Shown here one piece after another: positions 44,369 through 55,200 of a stretch of DNA of 64,000 nucleotides (position 1 is its first letter; every line of letters begins with the position of its first letter). A program made the translations under genes and the position numbers. This DNA is from Beta vulgaris subsp. vulgaris. Lineage: Eukaryota; Streptophyta; Magnoliopsida; Caryophyllales; Amaranthaceae. The notes under the pieces were generated by a model. The model worked only from the letters and a program-made list of their open reading frames with translations, did not search any database and was not told the DNA's origin. Location: the NCBI RefSeq assembly GCF_026745355.1, contig NC_079204.1, forward strand, positions 1,495,501 through 1,559,500. Reading direction: 5' to 3'.

Positions 44369-45722
44369 TAAATGTCACCAAAAACTAGAGCGGAGCACAA
44401 TTTTTTTTGTTTCATCAGTCTACTTTATTAAAATATCATTTTAGATAATTAATTATAATTTAGATCTTAAGTCTAAGAACGACCTAAACTGTATAAAGAA
44501 TAGGAATAGAATAATTTTTTATTAATCAAATTTAGAAAATAAAAAATCATAATTTATAAGGTATATCTTATAATTGTGCATAACCCTTTCAATATTCTAG
44601 ATCCCCACAACCAGAAGAACAGTTAGAATAAAAATATCATCGCACTTTTGCTGAAATAAGCCAATATTTATCTTCTTTTTCACCAATCTTGCACCATCTA
44701 GTGCAACAAATCTCAAAAGAAGAAAAAAGTTCAATTCTTTTTAATTATTGTCAAATTTTTGTATCTATATTTATGAATGTGAAACTCTACAGAAAAAAAA
44801 AAAAAGAATTTATGATTTGTGCTCTTCTCAATGAAGAAATTTGTAATACGTTACTACATAAAAAAACCTATTTGAAATTTAACGAGGAGTATAATATTGG
44901 CCTTTTCACCTATCTACCTCCTAAAGTGGTCACAATAAGAATGCCAAAAAATACTGAAAAAGGAGAAGAGGAAGTAAAAAGCAAAGAATCATACGCAACT
45001 TGCCAAAAATATCTATTTTTCCATGCATGCTTTCATTTGTTACATAAGATTAGTTTTTCTATTACTTCCATCTTGATGTCTTGATGAGAACTTATATTCA
45101 TAGTAATATGTATGCGCTAGTAACTGATCACCCTATTGCTCGTATTCCATAACAATTTTCTTCTCCTCTCCTTTGTTTGCATGCATTTTTTATTTTTTTG
45201 GTAAACAAGGCCAATCATTCATTCATTAGCTAATAATGTTAAACATATTACAGTTTGCATGCATTATAAATTAAACAATAGACATTTCGTTTCAAATTAG
45301 TTATCACTTTAACCAACTCCTTTTTATGTAAATTACTTAGTCACGCATATACTATATTACAATGTTTCATAAATCATTAGAAAATCGAAAGTAATATGAT
45401 CGGCCACCTCAATGCATTAATGCATGTAAATGAAGCAAAGAGTATACATCACATGAAAGATGAAGGAAGCAAAATAATGATTATTAATTAGATTAATACA
45501 TATGTTGCATAAATTATCGAATAAATAAGATCTCAAAGGAAGAAAAAGGTAGGTCAGAAACTTGAATGAGAAAGACATTTGGAAATGAGAGAGATATTAC
45601 ATTAGAATTTAGTCATACGTGCAATTACACCACCTTGCATTGCTCAAACTCATAAATGTATGTAAGTCTGTGTTGCATGCAAGGGAAGGTTCAGCTACCT
45701 CTGCTAAAACATCCACCTCAAA
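44369..45722. other. Intergenic DNA and 3' side of ERF gene 2
   Basis: AT-rich. The longest frame, 131 codons at 44689-45084, has low-complexity Lys/Leu/Ile content with no recognisable motif and no nearby promoter, and is not called a gene. The region just left of 45723 should contain the 3' UTR of the ERF gene. Confidence 0.4.
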
Positions 45723-46112
45723 TTATTTCATCCCGCCATTTTTATTATTATCATAATCAAGCAATTCTTCCAACAACTTATCATCCAAGCACTCAAATTC
45801 AAAAACTTCTTTGCCTCTCTCTTGCACCATATTCCTTGATGTTGATGATGATGAAGAACCTCCCCTAGAAGATGAACCACCGCGAGGCATGTTATACTCA
45901 CTCGGAAAATTAAGAATAGCCAAATGACCTCTCATGTTATAAGCAGCTCGATCATATGCCCTAGCAGCTTCCTCAGCAGTATTAAACGTACCCAACCAAA
46001 CTCGAGCACCATGCCTATTAGAGTCACGAATTTCAGCCGCATACTTCCCCCAAGGTCGCTTCCTTACACCTCTATACTTCACCTCTCCTCCTACATCTTT
46101 ATCATCCTCCAT
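45723..46112 (-). CDS. ERF transcription factor with EDLL motif, second copy
   Basis: Intronless, 129 residues, with the same layout as the gene at 24724-25152. The AP2/ERF domain is at about residues 13-71 ([36 protein letters not shown]). A short Ser/Gly linker (about 77-93) follows, then [17 protein letters not shown] (about 102-118), an EDLL-type activation motif closer to the canonical form than that of gene 1. The ATG at 46110-46112 is chosen because the longer frame opens with TTG. The protein is expected to be nuclear and bind GCC-box DNA. It points towards gene 1, and the divergence outside the two motifs suggests an old duplication. Confidence 0.93.
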   Translation of the reverse strand: MEDDKDVGGEVKYRGVRKRPWGKYAAEIRDSNRHGARVWLGTFNTAEEAARAYDRAAYNMRGHLAILNFPSEYNMPRGGSSSRGGSSSSSTSRNMVQERGKEVFEFECLDDKLLEELLDYDNNKNGGMK

Positions 46113-46237
46113 TTTTTTTCTTCTTCTAAGCTCTACTCTAATGAGTTTGGCTTTCAAGAATATTATTTCCCTTGGTTTATTTACAATTTAGCATGTATGA
46201 ATGAGTATGACCAAAGACTTAATGAGGTGACTACATG

Positions 46238-46245
46238 TTATATAG
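46238..46245 (-). promoter_or_regulatory. TATA box of ERF gene 2
   Basis: On the minus strand CTATATAA lies about 126-133 bases upstream of the ATG, almost the same distance as in ERF gene 1 (129-135). Confidence 0.55.
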
Positions 46246-46249
46246 GGTG

Positions 46250-48640
46250 AGAAAAAGTGCATCTTAGGTTGGCAAAATTGGTGGTCCAAGGTTTGCCAAT
46301 TGTATTATATAAGGGTCCCATAAGCTAAGATTAAAAATGTTCGCACGTTTGATAAGAACCTTTTTGTTCAAAATTGAAGACTAATGTTTATAAGTCCAAT
46401 GCACCTGGATGGATGAGTGGAGGAGTCAAAGTGATGGCTTTTGAAATCAAAAAGAAGTCTTCTTTTGTGTATGTATTGGCCTCTGCTTCTAATTAACCAA
46501 TAATTTCAAAAGATTGAGACAGTTTTGAAAGACTAGAGTTAGTTACTTGTGTCTTATGTCATATGTGTTCCTTGTCACACGTGTGGTTTTCTAGAATTTT
46601 GCTTGACAACCACATACTTTTTTGTGCTTGCAGCCATATTTACAAATTACAACTTCTCAAGTCCAAGTCAAATGTTGACTACTTCATACTGTCTGTGGTG
46701 CTAAACTTAATTGCTTTTGAAGATAAATTTATAAACATCCATAAAAAAAAAAATTGGTTTATTTAGGCTGGCTCCCACATTAGGGGGTTTGTCCTAGTTT
46801 TCTATTCTATATCAAAAAAAAAAAAAATGGTTTTTTAATCTTTTTTACAGCGATGGTTTATATTTTTGCCTATATTATATAGTATCAAACTGATTATGAA
46901 GTTTTAATGTACTTCAACTATATATGAGCGTTTTATGTTTTTGAAGATAATCAAACAAGATCCCAAATGACTATATTTTTCTATCATATGTTGAAAATAA
47001 TTTAGAAGATTCTCTTCAATTGTGAATAGTGTCAAGATTCTAAATAGAACAAAAGAGAATGGAGGGGTATTGATTTATTTTTAACTGATTTAAGCTTATT
47101 TTTACTTATTTGAATTCTAGTAAGGGTATAATATTGTAGTAGTAATATGAATGATAATTATCTTATTTGAAACCACTTTTAGATAATAGAATTTATTTTC
47201 AATGGATATTACTAATGATTTTTTTAAAGTGAAATGGCAAGACCTTATTGAAATTTATTGACATTATTATGAAAATTTTAATTTAATAATACAAATTCGT
47301 ATTTAAATATAATTAGGACTCTAATAATCAATATTTAAATTGTAATAATATTTTATAGTTATATACTTCCCTCGTTACAAAATATTTGACACGGTTTGAC
47401 TTTTGAAAATTCACATACTCGCCTTTGACAGTGTTTTTTAATTTCTATGTAAGGAAAAATACAGTCTTGTGAGATTTTGTTAGATTCGTCTCTTACATTT
47501 ACATTTTAAAATTCAAAGTGTAGGTTCCTAGTTGATTGTTATAATTTATAAATAGTTAGTAAAAGCAAAGCACCCTAAATAAAAATAGGTTTTTCCAAAA
47601 CTATCCAATTATCCATAGTAATTTTTATACTTTTCCAAAAATTTCCCTAGTTTTCATTGTTTTCAATAGTAACTTGGCGTTAGAGAATAACTAAGCATTA
47701 GATGATATAGGCAACATTCGATCTTATTATGTATGTATTTTAAAACTTTATCAACTAAATTATATAACATTTAAAATCCTTATACATTGCACTTACCACT
47801 AAAAGCGCGTTTTAGGAGCTTTACATGAAATTCACATTCTTAATTAATATTATGGGATACGAACTTCATTCTTCAAATTCGTACATATGATTCTTAGCTA
47901 TTTCTCACCTTTTTTTTTTTTTTTTTTTTTTGGCATTGTCTATGTTGCATGCACAGAAACTTCCAAAAATTGTCGACAATATTCTGTCATCCATTAAACA
48001 GAGATATGATTCTTGATGCACACAAATCTCTCTAGAAGTTCAATTTTGCCATCCTTAAGATTCTACAATGCGCAAATGAACATAAAACTACAAAGGATTA
48101 ACTAGGGAATGCAAAAAGCAAAAAGTGGGATCTGATTCCATTATCATTTGTTCATATTATTATGGTGCATGGTTTTAGATGCTTGAATTTTCTTGTTAAA
48201 TCATGGCAGCTGTGAGCTACTCTAATCTATGTCTAAAAAAGTTTTTATTATTTGGCCAATAAATATCTTGATGATCTGAAGAATTATACAAGTATATGAA
48301 AAAGAGGCTTCCAAAAAACACACGATCCTTTCCCTACAAAAAGCCGAGAATAAATGAAAAGAATACTCCTATAGAAAAGGGGCTTCTAGAAACAGAGTTC
48401 ACGTGGATTTGTGTAATGTTTTTATTAAATCTTTCAAGAGTTGCAAAAATTCTTCGATCATGGAAGTGTAGGGATGGGCAAGGATCGGACTTGGCCCAGG
48501 TCCAGCTAGATTTTAAACCCAGATTCTTAAATTAAGGTCGAGTTTAGTGGGGTTTTGGACTCATATTGGGGGATTTTATTGGATTTTCTCTTGTCATGCA
48601 ATTCTCAAAAATCTATTTTTCCTAATATTTACTAATACAA
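46250..48640. other. Intergenic DNA, no gene seen
   Basis: AT-rich. A Stowaway-like left end (cttccctcgttacaaaat) at about 47367 has no right partner. A T20 run is at about 47911-47931. The small frames at 46563 and 48296 show no recognisable product. Confidence 0.4.
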
Positions 48641-50116
48641 AATTAAACATACTGAGTATCTCAATAGAATCTTGCAGGGTTTAAAAGATAACAAGCTTTT
48701 TAAGTTTCACCCTAGGTGTAAAAAGTTCGATTTGACTCATGTTTGCTTTGCCGATGATTTGTTACTTTTTTCCGAGGCAGATATCCAATCAGTTTTACAA
48801 ATGAATGAGAGTTTTACTCATTTTTGTTGAAGTTTCATGACAGAAAGCTAATTTAGCTAAAAGTTCAGCTTATTTTGGGGTTGTTCCTAGGGAGATTCGG
48901 GAGGAGATTATGGTGAAGGTTGGTTGGAGTAGAGGGGAATTCCCCTTCAGATACCTTGGAGTTCTCTTTTCTACCAAAAAACTTTAAGTTGTGCAATGTC
49001 AGTCACTCATCAGGAAATTCCTACAAAAGGTTGATTGTTGGTCTGCCAAAATGCTCTTGTATACTGGTAGCCTACAATTGATAAAGTTTGTGCTCATAGG
49101 GGTTGAGGCTTACTGGTGTCAGGTATTTATTTAACCACATAAGGTTATTAAGCTTATTCAAGCTGTCTGTAGAACCTTTCTCTAAACGGAAAAATAGAAT
49201 CTTCTAAGAGAGCCTTTGTTGCTTGGGATAAGATGTGTTTACCCAAGTCTGCTGGTGGATTGAATCTCACTTGTATTAAGCTATGGAATTAAGCTGCGAT
49301 TTGAAAATTACTCTAGAACATAGCTAAGAAGAAAGATAAATTGTGGGACAAGTGGGTACATGAATTTTATATTAAACGAAGAGACTTAGCAAGCTTAGAG
49401 TTGCCTCAACAAGCTTCTTGGTTTGTTAGGAAGATATTGGGTGCAATACAGTAGTTTCATCAGATTCCTGAAGGTCATGATATGTTATACAAAGACACTT
49501 ACTCAATCGAAAGCATATATATACTCCTCTTAGGTTTGTATGACAAGGTTACATGGAAGTGAGTTATATGCAACAACCCTACACCTCCTAAATATAACTT
49601 TATCACCTGGTTAGCCATCCTTGGTAGGCTGCAACATGTGGCAAATTACAAAAAAAATAGGATTGCTATGTGACTCTAGGTGTAGTTTATGCAATGAAAC
49701 AGAAGAAACCAGAGACCGGTTTCTGTTTCAATGCAGATTTGCTACTGCTGTTTGGAGGAAAATGCTTCATTGGATGGGTTATAACAAACTTCCTGAAGCA
49801 TGGCCAGCTGAGTTACAGATAAGGAAAATACAAGGAAGCAAACCTAGACATATGTTCTATAGAATGGGATTCTCTATCTCATATGGAAGACAAGAAATTC
49901 TAAGAGATTTCAGAATGTGTCCATTCAAACGGATGACATTGTCAAACAAGCTCAAATTTTGATGTTTCAGAGATGTGTAGGAGTAAAGAAAATGAGTAGA
50001 TATGTTTTGTAATTTGCTCCTTTTTGTTTTTTTGGTTGATGTAATTGTATGACTGAATTTAATTTTTCTCTCTTTGGTAATATTATTTTCTATTTACCAA
50101 AAAAAAAAAAAAAAGA
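48640..50116 (+). pseudogene. 5'-truncated, degenerate LINE (RT relic)
   Basis: Translation in changing frames gives an RT fragment with HVCFADDLLLF (near 48740-48772), then further LINE ORF2-like pieces. Near 49590-49800 there is a zinc-binding RT-associated segment (YNFITWLAILGRL, CSLCNETEETRDRFLFQC). It ends with a 15-base A run at 50100-50116. Stops and frameshifts are frequent, so this copy is older than the LINE at 11-14 kb. The left border is approximate. Confidence 0.7.
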
Positions 50117-50690
50117 TTTTTGAGTATAGTCTGATTATTTCTTGTTTAAATAAATTCTCCAATCATAAATTACTTAAAGTCTTTAGACAGATAGTTTGAC
50201 TACCAGAAAATTAATTAGCTAAATAAAAAATTACAAATGTTCATTATGACTCATAGTAGGTTAGGAGTATTTTTTAATCTCATCAATAAATTACACATAG
50301 CAGTTTATTTATTTATCACATATCTTTTCACGCAATTATTTAAGAATAAAGTAAAAATGTGTAGATTAAAAAAATATTTTATTAATGAGATATTGTTGAA
50401 ATAGTGTTACCAGTAATTTTGTCTTTTCAAGCTCTTGTCAGAAAAAAAAAAAATTTAAAGCCCAATTATTAAATTGCATGCCACTTTCAGCCCATTGATG
50501 TGGACCATCTGCCGCAAGTTGCAAGAATCGCGGTCATAATCTCTCATTGACCTTTGACAGAATTGGCCCAAGTATAATTTTGTCTAAGTATTACAGTTGT
50601 CCACCATGTTACTTGAGATTTTGGGAAATCGAATGATTAACCAATTTAATGAATTTCTCAAGCACTTGAACTTATAAGCAAGTTGGTCAT

Positions 50691-50727
<37 letters not shown>

Positions 50728-51302
50728 ATATGCACTATTTGAACAACAATATTTTGTGATATGTATTATAAAAAAGTTACAAGAACTTATAAATTAATTT
50801 GAAATTACACATCACTACCAATCTAAAAAGATTTACATGGATATATTTTGTTGCATACATATCATTTAAAACTCATGGTCAAAATTTTCCTGATTTCAAT
50901 TGGAATATTTGAAGTAAAACCATCATCATATATAGGAACAAAAGGAGTATTAACTTTGACTAAATATAATTTTTAATATGTAGAGATAAAATATTACTTA
51001 TTAGATTAATCTCAATTTATATTTTTAACTCTTTTTTAAAATTTTAAAATTGTGTATTAGCAAGTTTGTCCATTCAATATGATACATATATTAAGATACA
51101 AATGGAGTATTAATACTCCCTTTTGCATTATTCCCGTATTCGAATTCAAACATATTCTTATATTGATCTATTAATACAAACATTGTTATGTAAAATATTA
51201 TTTTAACTTGTATTAATATATCTTTTCAAAATATCAATTTTACATCCTTAATTACTTATGATAGTTTCCTCTTTTTTTAAATGGGTTTTGATTGACCATT
51301 AA
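50117..51302. other. Intergenic DNA with a 33-base poly(A)
   Basis: A run of 33 A at 50692-50724 could mark the tail of a small retroposon, but no SINE promoter boxes were found upstream. The rest is AT-rich without features. Confidence 0.4.
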
Positions 51303-51590
51303 TATATATATATATATATGGCCGGGTAAGATCGCATGAGAAATAATGAGAATGAATCTCAACCACATAATTGGTTAGCGTTACAACACTTGTTCATTAG
51401 AGTTATATCCCCCTTCATTCCAAAAATTTTGAGCCCAAAAAAAATAAAATTTTTGAATTTTTTTTTCTAATTTTTTTTTTTTTGAGTTACATCACTTTTT
51501 CATTAGAGTTATAGCGCGTAAAATTCATTCTCATTTTTCATGTAAATACGCATTCTCATATTAACTCACTTCTATATATATATATATATT
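51303..51590. mobile_element. Inverted-repeat element inside a TA microsatellite
   Basis: (TA)n flanks both sides. The left taagatcgcatgagaaataa + tgagaatgaa and the right ttcattctcatttttcatg...gcattctcat are inverted partners. Twice inside is a 'gttacatcac/gttacaacac...cattagagttata' segment. Confidence 0.5.
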
Positions 51591-52186
51591 TTCAAAGGAG
51601 AATATAATACAGCCAAAGTTGTTAGCTGACATATTGTTAAGTAGAGAGAAAGTTCTAAAATATATAATTGATCATGTAAGTCAAAACATAATTAACATAT
51701 TCAAGGAACTAAAAAGTGTCAAGCTTTAATCAAAAAGAAAATTAAGGATCCGCCAATTGAAGCAAATGATCCTAGAGAATCAGGTAGATTTTCTAATACA
51801 TTGAACATGTATCAAATGTCTACATTTTCAGATTAATCATCTGGGTAATTGGAAAAAACTTTGAGATGAAATATCTCCATAGAAGCCAAGAAATTGAACC
51901 TTAACATAATTGCAAGATAAGTAATCTATATATACTATATTAATTCCTTGCTGTATGTGAATATTATAAGACTAGATTCAAAAGAAATATTCATCAATGA
52001 TTCAATTGTAATATTTGGTACAAAATCACACACAACATAGAGGAGATTTCTTGTGATAGAATGTGAATTATGCAAGATCAAATGAGATTATTGTACGTTA
52101 TAATTACATAATGTGATCAACTATTATTAAATTTTTTGTATAAATATGACTGCATCTATAGTTTTGGAATAGCAAGTGAACACACT
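51591..52186. other. Upstream region of the polygalacturonase gene
   Basis: AT-rich, no coding exon. No recognisable transposon ends. Confidence 0.4.
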
Positions 52187-52193
52187 TATAAAA
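52187..52193 (+). promoter_or_regulatory. TATA box of the polygalacturonase gene
   Basis: TATAAAATA lies 54 bases upstream of the predicted ATG at 52241, which gives a 5' leader of only about 25-30 bases. Confidence 0.55.
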
Positions 52194-52240
52194 TATACCG
52201 CTCTTATTGTTACTCTTTATCTTTTTCTCTGGGTGTCTAA

Positions 52241-55200
52241 ATGGTGAGTGTTGCAAATCGTACCTTATATTATGCTTCGTACCTTATAAGTTTCTCTAGA
52301 CTATTTCGTTGAAGTAATAGTCCTTAAAGCCTAAAGAAATATACGTCATTACTTCATAATTTAAATAGTCTAAGGGAATATATAAATATATATATCATTT
52401 GCTACTTTTATTTAATTTCTCGTCAATCTTGTTATAGGACTATCTCTTAGTGTTCTTCATTGTTGCATATGTTGCAAATGGCTTGCTTGCTTCAAGCCAT
52501 GGCGCTAGAGTTCGGGTACAAGGTAACGATTCGCCTACGTTCAATGTGTTGAATTATGGAGCCATTGGAGATGGAAAACAAGATGATACTCTGGTATAAT
52601 TTCGATATTTATCTCCTACAAAATTAGTTTGCAATCTCAAGCAATTCTTCCTTGAGCCTGTTCTGCCCAACTTATTTGCAGTTCAGTTTAGTTCAACTCT
52701 GGACAATATTTTTACTCTCACATATCGATCACTATTCATTTCAGTTCATTCAGTTCAATTCAATTCAGTTCAGTTGTTTTATGCCGAAGAGAACAGGCCC
52801 TAAGTGCTTGCACGTCGCTACAATTATTTCAAAACTGTATTTTTCGCATAATTAACGTGTTATACTCCTTTTGTTTTTTTTCAGGCATTTTCAAAAGCAT
52901 GGTCAGATGTATGCAATTCTAGCAATGATACTCCAACCCTAGTCGTGCCCCTAGGGAAGACATTCTTAGTAAAATCCATTCTTTTCAAGGGTCCATGCAA
53001 GTCTACAAGAATTCATGTTGAGGTAAACACTCAAAATCAAATACTCTGATTTCCTAATTTCTTACCATTTATATCCAACACTCGATTATGCCTAAAATGT
53101 ACGTGCTCATTAATTATGTAAGATAACAACTTAAGTACTTCATATAATACTAATATGGTAATGTTTTATGTGGATAATGACAGGTCCAGGGGAATATTGT
53201 GGCACCTGATAGCATTGATGAGTGGGGAGAGTGTCAAAGCAATACTTGGCTTCAATTTGAATATGTTGACAATCTCATTGTAGATGGCCAAGGAGTAATT
53301 GATGGGAGAGGCTCAATTTGGTGGAACAAAGCATCCATCATTAACCATGATGCTATGATTAATGTATGATATTTTTCTATTTAATTTACCCAGAAAAAAG
53401 GAAAAATGGTTTTAAATAAGTCAACCATTATGCGTTCTTCCCATTTTAAGTCTATCTTTTGATTATCTCTTATTGAATTAGGCTTGTATGTCTATTTTCT
53501 TCTATTGAGTTTTAACCAGTTTGTGACTTGTTTAGTAGATAATTATGATACATGTTACAATGTTCCTTCTTCTAAAACAGGAGAAGGAGGCGAGGGTGGG
53601 TGTGGGACATTGTAATACGTATCATAAGTAACATACTAAACAAGTCACAAACAGGTTAAAACTCAATAGAAGAAAACCGACATACAAGCTTAACTCAATC
53701 TGGAATATTCAAAAGATACACTTAAAATGGGAAGACCGCGCAAAGGTTAACTTATTTAAAACAATTTTTCAAAAAAAAGAGTCATCTTGCTAACATTATA
53801 TGTATAATTTATGTACATATAAGAAATTAAGAATCATGCAAAGCTTTCAATTAGCTAACACAGTTCATTAATTTCAGGATGGAACATCTTGCGATCGTCC
53901 CGTTGTAAGTTCTCTTTTCTAATCTGGATCACATCCTCACCCCCACCCCTCAACCCTAAACCTTTTTCAAGAATACGTACCTGTTTTGACTTTTAAGGCT
54001 GAAGTTAGAAAATCCCGACCATAAATCATCACTATAGGTACAAAAGATTGTCACGTGAGATCTGAATTGTCAAATTTATCAATTTGTATATTTCTAATTT
54101 AACCTCTATATAAATTTACCCTCTATAATTAAATATATTAATGGTTAAATGTGTGCATTTGAAGACCATAAAAGTCGAAGTAAAAATGGGTGTAAATATG
54201 TTAATCAATAAGTAAAAGTAAGATCACTCTAATGATAAGAGGGGTTGATGTTTTCAGGCATTGAGGTTCCAAAGTTGTAATGGTTTCCAATTGAGAGGCC
54301 TTACACACAAGGATAGTCCTGGAAGTCACATAACTTTATCAGGCGCCAACAACTCTACCATATCAAATGTTAACATAATTGCACCAGAAGATAGCCCCAA
54401 CACTGATGGAATTGACATTTCTTCCTCAACCAATCTTCAAATCCTCCACTCCACCATTGCAACTGGTATGTTTTACTTGAGGATGATCATATGATCCCCA
54501 CTTTTATATGATCATATTAGTGTGTTAAGTTAATTATAGTACATTTTATACGATGCAATATAAAATCGGTCTTCTTCTCTCACAACATGGTTTAGTTGTA
54601 CCACATAAGATTTAGAGTTGTTGTAAAAGATCTCTTTTGGGTTAGAGTTTGTGTTGTTCTGAATGAGCGGCGGAATATAAATTCCAATTTTGCATTTATT
54701 TTCGGATTTTTTAACTACAAAAATACAAATTTTTTTCCATTCTCTCGTAATAATACAAACTTTTGATTATTTATTAATAATACAAACTTTACATCAAAAT
54801 TCTTCCACTAGGTCAAGTTGACTTGTAACCGATAAAACAGGTCAAAAAATTACAAAATTCTCTTTCTTCTTTCTCCCTCCTCCCCCAATCCCCCCCACCC
54901 ACCTGAACCACCTCAACTTGTTACCTCCTACAACAAGTTAACAATCGACATTATCTTACAGGAGGAATTTTGATCAAAAATTTGTATTATTAAAAAATAA
55001 TCAAAAGTTTATATTATTGCGAGAGAACGGACAAAAGTTTGTATTATTCTTGTTAAAAATTCTTTTTTTATTATTATTTTAGCTAGATTGTTGCAATTTG
55101 AAATACAACATGATAAAAATCTCAAATATTTGTTACACTTTTTCTAATTCTTGTAAATGTAGGTGATGATTGTATTGCTATGGGCTCGCACACATCACAG

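Noticed and set aside
44689..45084. 131-codon frame as a gene
   Set aside because: Low-complexity composition, no domain, and AT-rich surroundings. Chance open frame is more likely.
46113..46157. Longer N-terminus for ERF gene 2
   Set aside because: The upstream in-frame start is TTG. The first ATG is at 46110-46112.
52652..52855. 67-codon frame in the polygalacturonase region
   Set aside because: It lies in intron 2 within a Tourist-like MITE.
53577..53605. Additional polygalacturonase exon in intron 4
   Set aside because: The more complex segment is the centre of a fold-back MITE. Exons 4 and 5 join in frame without it.
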